Positions 37,930 through 46,992 of a stretch of 64,000 nucleotides of DNA are shown here, one piece after another (the stretch's first letter is position 1; every line of letters begins with the position of its first letter). The notes below the pieces were generated by a model. That model did not search any database. It was not told the origin of the DNA and was given only the letters and a program-made list of their open reading frames with translations. A program made the position numbers and the translations under genes. Where the stretch lies: assembly GCA_028554795.2 (NCBI GenBank), contig CM068839.1, forward strand, positions 90,802,182 to 90,866,181. Direction: 5' to 3'. The stretch comes from Sinohyriopsis cumingii (taxonomy: Eukaryota > Mollusca > Bivalvia > Unionida > Unionidae).

Positions 37930-40300
37930 CAGTCTCTAACCCTCCACCTTTATCTGCTACTAAGAGAAACCTCCGTATGATAAATAGAACCAAACTAATG
38001 CACGATATCCAAGCTAACCTAACAACGTGCTTACTCCTACCGCAGAACAACTCGATAACTGTCTGCGTTTATTTCTTGACAAACATGCCCCAGCTACCAA
38101 GTACAGAATATCAATTCAAAAGTGTTATCCATGGTATAGCAGTGTTAGGGACCAGCTTCGCACTGCTAAAAGAGACCACCGTAAAGCTCAGAGGCTATGA
38201 CTTTCCACCAGACTCACTATTCGTAAGCAAATTTATGAAGTCGCTAAGAAGAATGTCACAAATATAGTCCATGCAGCGAAATCAGCCCACTACACTACTA
38301 AGATCATGGAAAGTTCCAGCTGCAAAGAGTTCTTCGAGAATACTAACAAACTAATGTCAAGGAACAAATCAACACCACTTCTAACTACCTTCTCTCCAGT
38401 AGACTTTCCGGACATGTTTGCAAATTTCATCCGTGACAAAGTACAAACCATTAGAGATAAGACTGACACCACAATTTTAATAGACTCCTCATCACCATAC
38501 AGTTGGGATACAAAATTTGAGCGGCAACCATTAGCAGCATTTAAACCTGTCTCTATGGATTTCGTACGTACAATGCACCAAAGTCATGTAAACTTGATCC
38601 AATTCAAAATTCACTGCTGCTTGAGTGCTTAGATCCAGTATTGCCTTAACTAACTGATGTTATTAATACCTCTCTCTCATCCGGGGAATTCCCATCATTT
38701 TTCAGAACTGTCATTGTAAAGCCTCTTTCTGAAGAAACCAACACTAGACCATAACGATTTAAAGAACTACCGCCCAGTTTCTAATCTCCCATTCATATCA
38801 AAAATCTTAGAAAAGGTTGTTATATCCCAGCTTGTATCTCATCTAAATTGAAAGTCTTTTTAGAAATGTACAATCTGCATATCGCCCTTGCCACAGTACT
38901 GAAACTACTGTTCTACAAGTAGTTATTATCATTCTGTCTGCGTTGGATAGCGGAAATATTACAGTCCTCACCCTCCTTGGTTTCTCTGCAGCATTTGACA
39001 CCATAGACATGATATATTACTTCACCGTCTCTAGCCTGTATTTGGCATTCATGATGAAACCTTACTGTGGTTCAAGTCCTACTTGGTCAACAGGACACAA
39101 ATTGTATCCTCAAATGGAATTCACTCCAGCCCAGTTGATCTATCTTGTGGTGTTCCACAAGGGTCTTTTCTTGGACCTGTTCACTTCATTATGTACACTC
39201 ATTCGCTCTCAAGTGTCATAGATCATCATCCAGTGTCTCACTAATGACACCCAAATATACAAATCTAGCCACCCAACTGAAGTTGATTGTTCCATCCAAG
39301 GTGTAGAGAGGTGCATTTCAGATGTGAAATCACGGATGACATGTAACAAGCTGCAGATGAATGGTGATAAAACTGAGGCCATTCTGATCACAACACAAAG
39401 ACTTTCTCATTCACATCCTTTACCTCAAACAATAAATATCAGCAACGCCAACATTAAATTCACACAATCAGTACGAAACCTAAGTGTTATTCTGGACAGT
39501 ACTCGCACATTGCACCAACATGTCATGAACATATGCAAGGCTGCATATCTTGAGCTGAGACGCATCAGCTCAGTTCGCAAATATCTTTCAGTTGATGCAA
39601 CTAAAACACTTGTGTGTTCATTAGTACTTTCAAGACTGGACTATCGTAACTCAATTATGTCTGGTTCATCTCAGTATCTACTCCAGAAACTTCAGAAAGT
39701 TCAAAACACAGCTGCTCGGATCATACTTAGAGTACCACGATCAGAGCACACCTCTACGCTGCTCTGTACCCTACACTGGCTCTCCATTTGATCCAAAATC
39801 AAACACAAAGTTTGTTCTCTGTGCTACTTTTCAATGTCGGACTATAGTCCAACATACCTATCTGATCTCACCCACGTGTACACACCAGCAAGATACTTAC
39901 GCTCTTCTTTTGACAATCGTATACTCATTATTCCCACTATGAAAACAAAGTCATATGGACAGCGTTCTTTTGCATACCAGGGCTCAGCAACATGGAATGA
40001 ATTGCCCACTGAACTTAGACACAAAGACACAGTCATCACATTCAAGCGTGCTCTCAAAACTCACTTATTTCGACTGCAAGAAGAAACTTATAAAGACCTA
40101 ATAATGTTTCCTACCTGAAATATTCTCAGCATATTTTTTATGTTTTAATGTTTTTTTTTTTTAATTTCATTGTGTTTGTTTTTGTAATAATATTATTATA
40201 TGTTTTTTATCTTATAGTTGTTGTCTAATGTTGTAAAGCGCTTAGAGCTTCCAAAAATTAGGCGTTATACAATGTCCTCATTATTTTTATTATTATTATA
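37930..40300 (+). mobile_element. Decayed CR1/L2-like non-LTR retrotransposon
   Basis: Coding debris on the plus strand includes, in order, a pre-RT part (37940-38630), LLGFSAAFDTIDM near 38975 (the first catalytic motif of CR1/L2-type reverse transcriptases) and KLQMNGDKTEAILI near 39350. These are followed by QSVRNLSVILDSTRTLHQHV, LVLSRLDYRNS and the ARIILRVPRSEHTSTLLCTLHWLSI region (39430-39790, only partly quoted). A final SYGQRSFAYQGSATWNELP part lies at 39960. Multiple stops and frame changes break it. The 3' end, GTAAAGCGCTTAGAGC followed by GGCGTTATACAA and a short TTATTA repeat at about 40280-40300, is typical of the clade. It sits inside the minisatellite. Confidence 0.8.
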
Positions 40301-40505
40301 TAAATACCGTATGATTTGTGACACTATGCACATATACATATAAATACCGTATATACCTGATGTGTGACACTATACACATATACATATAAATACCTTGTAT
40401 ACCTGATATATGACACTATACACATATACATATAAATACCGTGTATACCGGATGTGTGACACTATAAACATATACATATAAATACCTTGTATACCTGACA
40501 ACGTT
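40300..40505 (+). repeat. Minisatellite, right copy, second part
   Basis: Four further units continuing the array interrupted by the LINE. The last unit ends in CTTGTATACCTGACAACG, exactly mirroring the left arm at 1860-1890. Confidence 0.85.
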
Positions 40506-40561
40506 TGCTATGTAATGAGATAAACATTCAGAACTGTTACGATATTTATAAATAATGCATT

Positions 40562-40566
40562 AATGC
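40562..40566 (+). repeat. Target-site duplication, left copy (AATGC)
   Basis: AATGC immediately precedes the left TIR and immediately follows the right one (57146-57150). The preceding host bases read AATGCATT, which also occur after the right end. The duplication may therefore be 5-6 bp into a target that already contained a tandem AATGCATT, or 8-9 bp with extra bases at the left. See the finding on the empty site. Confidence 0.7.
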
Positions 40567-40863
40567 AGCAGCAGAGGGGGCGAACAGACCGAAACTATTT
40601 TCACAATAAACCCCTCCAGGAAACTATTCCTCGATAGAGGGCTTATTTCGACGAAATAAACCCTTCTATTCAGAATACAGGACAAAAAAAAATGTCCTTG
40701 AGAAATGCTTTGCATTTCCAGAAATGCTTTGTATTTCCGCTGATATAACGCGAGTTACTTCAATAAATCCGACTCGTATCCGACATAATTTCCACGGTGA
40801 GGTATCATCGAAAAATCAGGTGTAGTTTGCGCCCCCTCTGCTGCTCTACGAAATGAGTTTCCA
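40567..40863 (+). repeat. Left terminal inverted repeat, 297 bp
   Basis: It is the reverse complement of 56849-57145; base-by-base reading found no difference. It begins AGCAGCAGAGGGGGCG, and the reverse complement of these 16 bases recurs near its inner end (40830-40845), so the repeat is itself bounded by inverted repeats. It also holds hairpin-forming palindromes: GAAATGC-TTT-GCATTTC at 40702-40718, an imperfect second copy at 40721-40737, and GGGCTTATTTCG/CGAAATAAACCC near 40640. TIRs of this class carry the replication ends and integrase recognition sites. Confidence 0.95.
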
Positions 40864-40933
40864 AGTTGAGCGCGTTAACGCGCCAGGAAAAACATTTTTA
40901 TGTTAACGGAATTAAATCATTGATAAATAAATA

Positions 40934-42253
40934 ATGGCAAATATCGGAGAAGCACTCACAACTAGATTGGCACGACAACGACTAGCCGCGATTAAAAAAT
41001 TTATTCCTGTCCGTGATTCCGTCAGAGAAAAATTAAAGGCAAGACAAGAAGCGCAAGTTGAGTTTGCAACATCTGCGGAGGAATTATTTAAGCCTATTAC
41101 AGCAGCTACTGGTGAAGTTAAAACTGCAATTGTAGGAAAACCTGATCCTGCTGACCCTACCAAAACAAAACGAGGGTTACTTCAAGCAATAGAAGAACTT
41201 AAACAGCAACAGGCAGATGAAGGTGCTGTAGTTGATCCAGGTGCAGGAGCAGTGACAGTTGCCAAGGAAACATTTATTAATAAATTTACCGAAGATGGTA
41301 TTACTGATATAAAAAATATTCCACTTACTAGCGTGGATGAGCTTAGGGAGTTTTCTGCTTGGATTGTCTTAAATTATCCTAACCGGCAAGATTTTCTAAA
41401 ACCAGAAGCTGCTTCAGGTATGACCCTGAATGATTGGAGGGATTATGTTTACAAAGTAAACCGAGGTATTTCTCGAATATCTAGCACTGATGATACCTAT
41501 AATTTTATAAAAACTGGCGTAATTGGGGTTAATAAGGAACTAAGAGACCAACAAATGAAGGCAAAGGAAAGGGAAAGGCAGGCAAAAATACAGGAAATGG
41601 AAATGAAAAGGCAGGAAAGGGAGGAAGAAAAGAAGAAAAAAATGCAGGAAAAGGAAATGAAAAAACAGTTGAGACTACAGGAGAAGAAACCACCAGCTCT
41701 AAAAATAGACCCCGCAATAACACTGCCTGATCCAGTGCCTGAAATTTCATCACCTGAACAAATGGGGGCTAGCGCTCCTGATGATGATTTTACCACTCCT
41801 GTTTCGTCGCCCATCCCCCCCGATATATCAGAAGAGGAAATACTGAAAGAGCGAATAAAAGAATTAAAAAATGAATTAAAAAATTTAAAGGAGGAAAGAG
41901 AAAAATTACAAAAAGGAATACCGAAAAAGAGTACCCACTCTAAGATAGAAAAGATAGAAAAAAAGGAAAGATCTGTATTTGATGAAATTGTTAAAATATC
42001 AGCAAAACTAAAGAAAACAGGAAAAGGTTACACCGGTCGCGGATATAACAACCACATATGTCCTGATAATATCGTCAATGACGTATCACGGTTGGAAGTT
42101 CTCATCGGAGGAAGACGTGCCGGAAACAACTCTCCGGAAATTATAAATGAAGCCGCAGATATCTGTCAGAGACTATTTCAGCGTGGCATTATGGATATCG
42201 GCGTTTACCGGGGACTTATTGATGAACTCGCAGACGGTTACCACAGCGACTAG
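40934..42253 (+). CDS. Coiled-coil virion-associated protein candidate (unknown function)
   Basis: The 439-residue product opens the rightward structural block and is the first gene inside the left TIR. Residues 1-60 are basic and helical. Residues about 195-260 are an extremely K/E/R/Q-rich helix with M-K-x-Q-E-R-E-E periodicity. A Pro-rich linker (about 262-300) follows, then a second charged coiled coil (300-345). A compact C-terminal domain begins with GKGYTGRGYNNHICPDNI and contains RAGNNSPEIINEAADI. C-terminal segments with an AGN-x-S-x-E-I-x-N-E pattern are recalled from unnamed proteins of other Polintons at the same map position. No enzymatic motif is visible. The ATG follows AATAAATA. 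The function is unknown; a scaffolding or core role is a guess from the coiled coils and the neighbours. Confidence 0.85.
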   Translation: MANIGEALTTRLARQRLAAIKKFIPVRDSVREKLKARQEAQVEFATSAEELFKPITAATGEVKTAIVGKPDPADPTKTKRGLLQAIEELKQQQADEGAVVDPGAGAVTVAKETFINKFTEDGITDIKNIPLTSVDELREFSAWIVLNYPNRQDFLKPEAASGMTLNDWRDYVYKVNRGISRISSTDDTYNFIKTGVIGVNKELRDQQMKAKERERQAKIQEMEMKRQEREEEKKKKMQEKEMKKQLRLQEKKPPALKIDPAITLPDPVPEISSPEQMGASAPDDDFTTPVSSPIPPDISEEEILKERIKELKNELKNLKEEREKLQKGIPKKSTHSKIEKIEKKERSVFDEIVKISAKLKKTGKGYTGRGYNNHICPDNIVNDVSRLEVLIGGRRAGNNSPEIINEAADICQRLFQRGIMDIGVYRGLIDELADGYHSD

Positions 42254-42286
42254 CAAATTTAGTTAGAGAAACAATAATTAAATAAA

Positions 42287-42739
42287 ATGATCGTGCACAA
42301 TTCTCAACCCGGACACGCTCGTGTGTTACAAGTCCGCGTAGTAAACTCGCGATTACCAGTCTACAGAGCAACCTACGGAGATGGTCTCGGTGATACAATT
42401 ACTGGTTTGTTTTCAAGAATAGCCCCTAAGGCATTACCGATTGCAAAACAATTGTCGATGAAAGCTATTGATGTCATTAAGGATAAAGCCCTTGGATCTG
42501 TTGGTGATCTCGCCGGGAAAGCATTCGCGTCAATCAAGGACAGACTGTCACGGTTAACTCGTAGATTAAAAAAACCACCACCGGTGAAACTGGCCAGTAC
42601 TGAACTTATGCCCGCGGACGTCAGTAAAGTAATAAATCAGGCTGCCAATCAAAAACTTGCAGAGCTTGTAACCCAAACACCCGAACAAATAAATACAAGT
42701 CTGATATCAGGAAGCGGATTTCGTTTTAGAAGGCAATAA
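42287..42739 (+). CDS. Small basic virion protein candidate
   Basis: The 150-residue, strongly basic product has a conserved-looking start. It reads LPVYRATYGDGLGDTITGLF at residues about 24-43, then a run of amphipathic helix, ALPIAKQLSMKAIDVIKDKA. Next come a basic RLSRLTRRLKKPPP stretch and a C-terminus ending GSGFRFRR. A YG(D/H)GLG segment followed by a helix recurs in small Polinton proteins compared in the literature with adenovirus core or membrane-lytic proteins; this is recalled resemblance, not proof. It lies between the coiled-coil protein and the major capsid gene, 33 bp after the first and 11 bp before the second. ATG context is AATAAAATG. A DNA-condensing or membrane-active minor capsid role is inferred. 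Confidence 0.8.
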   Translation: MIVHNSQPGHARVLQVRVVNSRLPVYRATYGDGLGDTITGLFSRIAPKALPIAKQLSMKAIDVIKDKALGSVGDLAGKAFASIKDRLSRLTRRLKKPPPVKLASTELMPADVSKVINQAANQKLAELVTQTPEQINTSLISGSGFRFRRQ

Positions 42740-42750
42740 TTTTATATAAA

Positions 42751-44145
42751 ATGTTTAAACGTATATCTGATCCAGCGTTCGACATGGATGCACCAACACT
42801 CAAAGATGAGTCTGTGCGTGATTATCAGTATTATTCTTATGAGGCAACAGTACCTAATCAACGCGGACGAATTGAATTACGAGTCCAGGATACAAGTAGA
42901 TATTTCCTGCCCGCTGAAGCATTTCTTGAAGTCACGGGTGAACTTGTAACAGATGTTGTCGCTAATACAGAATACGGAGCTAATGTTCGAGTTGGTTTTG
43001 TTAACAACGGTATCATGGCGCTGTTCAAAAGTGCTTCATACAGCATTGACGGAAGAGAAATTGAAATAATTCAGGATAATGTTGACGTTGCTACAACAAT
43101 CCTGGGATTAGCGAGATACTCAGATGATTACACTAGATCAGCTGGTCCGACTATGATGTTCGCTAAGGATAATTCTGATCATCCGGATCATAGATCTAGC
43201 ATTTTTAGACAAGCAGTAAGTCGTGCTGCTCCTCCTGTTGCTGTTGATGCAATAGAGAATTTACCATTTCCCAACCCTAATTACAATCTTGGTTTTGCTA
43301 CGCGTAAATTAATGTTATCAGGTGACCGTAGGAGATTTTCATGCGCAATTCCACTATCTCACATCTTTGGATTTTGCAGAAATGTCAGAAAGGTTATTTT
43401 TGGAGTCAATCATACAGTTGTACTTAACCGAAAAGGTGATGACGTTGACGCCATCTGGCGAGAGGATACTGCTGGTGTTGCTGCCGGTAAAGTAATATTA
43501 TTCAAGCTTGCGTTGTGGATGCCAGTAATGTCCCCATCAATCACTGAAGAGCAACGGCTACTCTCTTTCATGGACACAGGCGGTAAATCATTGATATCAT
43601 GGTTGACAACAACAACAGATTCCATTCAGGGTGCCGGTGCTGGGCAATTCACGTGGCACATAGCATCACAGCAGGGGGTGTCAGCACCACGACATATTTT
43701 CGTAGCACTTCAGGATGGCGCAAGAGTAAATAGTCAAACACGATCGAATATGATATTTGACAAACTTACTGTCTCTGAGGTTTCGCTGCGAATAAACGGG
43801 CATCAAGAACCATCTGAGGACATACTGATAGATTATACAAACAATCAGGTCGCGCGTGCGTATCATCGTTTGATGACATTTATGGGACGTGATCAAAATA
43901 TTGATACCGGGTTGCAGATATCACAACTGGATTTTACAACGCTGTATCCGATTTATTACTTTTCGCTGGAACATTTGGATCTAACAAAACAATCTGTCGT
44001 TGATATACACTTCAGGGCTAACGTGGGCGAGTTTCCCGCTGGTGGTTTCAGAGCTGTCGCGGTTATACTCTCCGATAAAGCAATGCTGCTTGAAGGTGTT
44101 GGCGGACGAATGAGAGTTATTGACGCTCCAATCGAGAATATGTAA
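42751..44145 (+). CDS. Major capsid protein, double jelly roll
   Basis: The 464-residue product has the beta-rich, low-complexity-free composition of double-jelly-roll capsid proteins. It carries the segment NNGIMALFKSASYSIDGREI (residues about 88-107), a hallmark of Polinton/adintovirus major capsid proteins (NNG-I-x-x-LF, then Y-x-(I/L)-(D/N)-G-x-E-I). The following DNVDVATTILGLARYSDDY continues the same conserved region. Another typical stretch is SCAIPLSHIFGFC (about 208), with AVILSDKAMLLEG near the C-terminus. It is shorter than some Polinton capsid proteins but complete, without stops. It would form the pseudo-hexameric capsomers of an icosahedral shell, alongside the penton-like protein at 46880. 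The ATG follows TATATAAA. Confidence 0.88.
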   Translation: MFKRISDPAFDMDAPTLKDESVRDYQYYSYEATVPNQRGRIELRVQDTSRYFLPAEAFLEVTGELVTDVVANTEYGANVRVGFVNNGIMALFKSASYSIDGREIEIIQDNVDVATTILGLARYSDDYTRSAGPTMMFAKDNSDHPDHRSSIFRQAVSRAAPPVAVDAIENLPFPNPNYNLGFATRKLMLSGDRRRFSCAIPLSHIFGFCRNVRKVIFGVNHTVVLNRKGDDVDAIWREDTAGVAAGKVILFKLALWMPVMSPSITEEQRLLSFMDTGGKSLISWLTTTTDSIQGAGAGQFTWHIASQQGVSAPRHIFVALQDGARVNSQTRSNMIFDKLTVSEVSLRINGHQEPSEDILIDYTNNQVARAYHRLMTFMGRDQNIDTGLQISQLDFTTLYPIYYFSLEHLDLTKQSVVDIHFRANVGEFPAGGFRAVAVILSDKAMLLEGVGGRMRVIDAPIENM

Positions 44146-44172
44146 CGCAATTAAAATCAAACTTAGGATATA

Positions 44173-44631
44173 ATGTCATACAGTCATGTTAATGTCACCT
44201 TGACTTCCGGTCAAACGAAGAAATTGCAATCGAAACACGCAAGCACGTGCGGGACATCAATAACGTTAAAACGAGATCAACTTGTTGGTGGTCCAAACAA
44301 GCTGTCGTTGACTAATACTCAGATTAAACATTTTAATAAGGCACTAACAGCAAAAACCGGTATCCGTCTTGATTTCTCTGCTGCAGCTATCAAGGACATG
44401 ACTAAAACCGGTGGAATATTTCCCCTCATCCCAATACTAGCTGCTGCAATTCCAGGATTACTCGGCGCAGCGGCAAAAGCTGCAGCGTTAGGTGCAGTTG
44501 GAACTGCAGCTGGAATGGCACTAAAAAAGGCAACGGGAAAAGGATACAAGAAAAAAAAGGGGAGATCCACTCGCGGATCAGGTCTAAGACTACCAGGAAC
44601 TCCACCATCATGGTATCCAAAAAAATTCTAA
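44173..44631 (+). CDS. Hydrophobic-basic minor virion protein candidate (pVI/pX-like)
   Basis: The 152-residue product has three parts: a polar N-terminal half with KLQSKH...SLTNTQIKHFNKAL, a glycine/alanine-rich hydrophobic helix (TGGIFPLIPILAAAIPGLLG and the following AAAKAAALGAVGTAAGMAL, residues about 84-118), and a very basic tail (KKATGKGYKKKKGR). The TGG-F/I-x-P-L-I/L membrane-active pattern after a (S/L)-T-x-x-Q-I-K segment is recalled from small Polinton proteins. Those are often likened to adenovirus pVI or pX, which are processed by the viral protease. Its last 22 bases overlap the start of the protease gene, fitting coupled expression. Membrane disruption during entry is an inference. 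Confidence 0.8.
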   Translation: MSYSHVNVTLTSGQTKKLQSKHASTCGTSITLKRDQLVGGPNKLSLTNTQIKHFNKALTAKTGIRLDFSAAAIKDMTKTGGIFPLIPILAAAIPGLLGAAAKAAALGAVGTAAGMALKKATGKGYKKKKGRSTRGSGLRLPGTPPSWYPKKF

Positions 44632-45074
44632 CGCCGTTGAGCAATTTTGATTTACTCGATGCTGTTAAAAAATTGCGTGTAAAACATTTCAGAGGCGTAT
44701 TTATGCGAGATCAATTACCGACGCGGCCGAATAATCCAGAAACTGGCATTATCAATCTCGACAACAAAGATGGTCCGGGAACTCACTGGGTTGCTTACGC
44801 GATCGATCCACGTGGAATTATCTATTTTGATTCGTACGGTTTAGCACCGCCAGTTGAGTTTCTCAAGTATGTCCGCGGAGTGCCTCGCACTCTCAACAGC
44901 AGATTTTCTAATGTTCCAGTGTGGCAGTCGACGTTACCAACACAAACATTAATTGATCCGCCCATTTGTGGGAACGAGGTTTTAAATGTTCTTGATGCAA
45001 TCTCAAGAAATCCAGCAACGTCTCCGCATCGAGTAGTGTATGAATATACCGCATCGAGAAATGCTAGCATTTGA
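44610..45074 (+). CDS. Adenovirus-like cysteine maturation protease (C5/Ulp1 fold)
   Basis: The 154-residue product has the catalytic elements in the adenain order. These are GTHWVAY with His59, YFDSYG with Asp74 (the third triad residue), a Gln at about 106 (VWQST) that could form the oxyanion hole, and Cys120 in PICGNEVLNVL. The upstream GIINLDNKDGPGTHW is the usual lead-in. Length is typical for Polinton proteases and shorter than adenovirus adenain. It would process capsid or core precursors during maturation. The start ATG at 44610 lies inside the preceding gene. The stop falls in the palindrome AAATGCTAGCATTT (45059-45072), one of a recurrent family in this element. Confidence 0.92.
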   Translation: MVSKKILTPLSNFDLLDAVKKLRVKHFRGVFMRDQLPTRPNNPETGIINLDNKDGPGTHWVAYAIDPRGIIYFDSYGLAPPVEFLKYVRGVPRTLNSRFSNVPVWQSTLPTQTLIDPPICGNEVLNVLDAISRNPATSPHRVVYEYTASRNASI

Positions 45075-45092
45075 AAAACAGCAATAAGAATA

Positions 45093-46358
45093 ATGGTGGA
45101 TATTTACGGAAGACCTTTCACACGAGGAGGTAAACCAAGCACAGATGCTGATCTCTCAAAATATGCGACCCGAGATGAAGTCGATAATCTTTTGAATATA
45201 GCTGGAGTTGACCCAGATGAAGTTGCTATTTTCCAAGACAAGCAAGGAAAACTAAGAACGAGCAACATTAAGTGGAATGATATAATTCGCAGAGTTCTTG
45301 GAGCTACCAAGGATAATTTCGTTGCATTTAGTGATGGCGGCCGGATCAAGGACTCGAATATATCAATCGCAAGCATCAAAGACAGTATTGATAAAGGTGT
45401 TGATAAATGTGTGAAAAAAGCCGGTGACACGATGACAGGCGAACTCAGCATGAATGGAAACAAAATAACCGTACTCAGAGATCCAGCCTCGAACGACGAT
45501 GCAGCAAACAAACAATACGTCGACGCGCAGTACAAACTCGTTGTTGACCTAGTCAGCGACAAAGTAACAAAATCCGGCGACGTAATGACCGGCGGACTTG
45601 ACATGAGCGGCAACAAAATAACCGCGTTAGCAAATCCCGAATCCGACCAGGATGCGTCAAACAAACAATACGTGGACATCGTCAACGGTAAACTAAATAC
45701 GCTGCGTGCAGAGTATGATGTTCACGTGGGCGCGTTTACAAGACTTCGAAGAAACTTCTCAAAAACTGATGAGGCCGTGGATAAGTTCTTTGGGGATCCT
45801 CCAGTCGTCGACACGAAACTTTCTGAAATCATACCAAATCTTACTAATAACGCCAACGATATCAATAAGATTAATACCCGGTTAGGTGTAGTCAGAACGG
45901 AAAAAAGTTTTTCAGATCAAGTTCAGATAATAGAAAATAACATTAACACGATCAAACAAACACAGCAGAATATAGTATCGGGTATTCCTGAGATCGTTAA
46001 CAAAACCAGTCTGATTAAAGTTCCCACTGGAGTTACTCCCGGGCATATCACCAACATCGTATTCACGGTATCATCGGGATTCGCAACATGGTCACGACAA
46101 AATAGCACTATCAAATATACAGCAACAGCCACCGGTGTTTACAGGTTGTCTGTGTTTTCAGCCGCTAAATTTGAAATCTTCACAACATATCCTTGGAGAC
46201 ATTCCACCGATAAGTATTCCGGGGTTTGCACTGTAATACTAAACAGCGGAACCGAGGAAACATTTATGCTTGAAGCCGCCGACGATACTTTAACAGCAAC
46301 ATCTTACTGGTTTTGTTTGGAATTCGTCGCTGCAACGCCTCAATTGGTTACCGCGTAA
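45093..46358 (+). CDS. Fibre-like attachment protein with phage tail-fibre repeats
   Basis: The 421-residue product contains two copies of a roughly 40-residue module: KAGDTMTGELSMNGNKI...AANKQYVD (about 108-144) and KSGDVMTGGLDMSGNKI...ASNKQYVD (about 158-194). The pattern GDxMTGxLxMxGNKIxxLxxP....DAxxKxYVD is a classic element of phage tail and receptor-binding fibres. Before it is an N-terminal segment that could anchor in the capsid (PSTDADLSKYATRDEVDNLL). After it come a coiled-coil-like stretch (about 215-295) and a beta-rich C-terminal domain of about 110 residues with TGVYRLSVFSAAKF, resembling a C1q/TNF or fibre-knob fold. A trimeric attachment spike is the best guess. The head fold is inferred, not recognised by a signature. 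Confidence 0.85.
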   Translation: MVDIYGRPFTRGGKPSTDADLSKYATRDEVDNLLNIAGVDPDEVAIFQDKQGKLRTSNIKWNDIIRRVLGATKDNFVAFSDGGRIKDSNISIASIKDSIDKGVDKCVKKAGDTMTGELSMNGNKITVLRDPASNDDAANKQYVDAQYKLVVDLVSDKVTKSGDVMTGGLDMSGNKITALANPESDQDASNKQYVDIVNGKLNTLRAEYDVHVGAFTRLRRNFSKTDEAVDKFFGDPPVVDTKLSEIIPNLTNNANDINKINTRLGVVRTEKSFSDQVQIIENNINTIKQTQQNIVSGIPEIVNKTSLIKVPTGVTPGHITNIVFTVSSGFATWSRQNSTIKYTATATGVYRLSVFSAAKFEIFTTYPWRHSTDKYSGVCTVILNSGTEETFMLEAADDTLTATSYWFCLEFVAATPQLVTA

Positions 46359-46386
46359 TTGAAAATCGGCAGCGATTTTTAAATAA

Positions 46387-46992
46387 ATGTCAACGTTGAA
46401 ATCCGAAGGATTTCCAGATGCTCAACAATATCGATATAATCAAGTCCGTGAGTGGCAATCTGAGTTAAAAACTGTCATCGAAGTAACCAGTCAAAAAGTA
46501 AAAAAATACCGCAGACGCATAACAGTGTTAGACGTTATGGTTTATTCAGTATCCGCCGTTGTTGCATCCGCGGAAGTAATACTATCAGCGGTCACTCCGG
46601 TGACTGCAGTAGTCGCTGCCACGATTTCTGTTTCCGCTGCTACAGCAACAGCAGGAGTTTTCGGCATCATAGCAAAAAAAATATCCTCGTGTGCTAACAC
46701 AAAATTACACGATTACACGACAAAATTAAATACAGCCACGACCGCATACCAGAAATTATCATCGCTGATATCATCATCGTTAGACGTGCAATCCAGCGAC
46801 GCTACGTCGATATCAGATTCTGAATTCAAACTAATGTCAGATGTGTACAATGACTATTTGAAAACTAAACAAATAAATAATGTCACTGATGGCAACGCCA
46901 CAGGAACTGCTTCAGCAAATAGTTACAAACACAACCCCGGTAAAAACAACAATGATTTCAGTGTCGTCGACGAAACCAGAATTCAGTATTAA
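46387..46992 (+). CDS. Two-helix membrane protein of Polinton type
   Basis: The 201-residue product has a polar, basic N-terminus (to about 45), two adjacent hydrophobic Ala/Val/Ser-rich segments (about 48-68 and 70-97: VMVYSVSAVVASAEVILSAV and TAVVAATISVSAATATAGVF), a KK turn, and a Ser/Thr-rich helical region with SDSEFKLMSDVYNDYLK near 150-165. The same plan occurs in the decayed gene at 23985-24657. I recall similar proteins encoded near the capsid genes of many Polintons. A role in the internal membrane, entry or egress is inferred from the hydrophobic pair. Its last 113 bases overlap the following capsid gene in another frame. Confidence 0.8.
   Translation: MSTLKSEGFPDAQQYRYNQVREWQSELKTVIEVTSQKVKKYRRRITVLDVMVYSVSAVVASAEVILSAVTPVTAVVAATISVSAATATAGVFGIIAKKISSCANTKLHDYTTKLNTATTAYQKLSSLISSSLDVQSSDATSISDSEFKLMSDVYNDYLKTKQINNVTDGNATGTASANSYKHNPGKNNNDFSVVDETRIQY

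Noticed and set aside
40300-40505. Regular repeats resembling a CRISPR array
   Set aside because: The units are contiguous and vary along their whole length, with no repeat/unique-spacer alternation, and the host is eukaryotic. This is a minisatellite.
41497-41814. 105-codon minus-strand hydrophobic frame
   Set aside because: It is the complement of the Lys/Glu-rich coiled-coil segment, which always reads as Phe/Ser/Leu on the other strand.
45104-45685. 193-codon minus-strand frame
   Set aside because: Lies wholly inside the fibre-like gene on the other strand, is Ser/Leu-rich, and has no motif. It is a shadow of the plus-strand gene.
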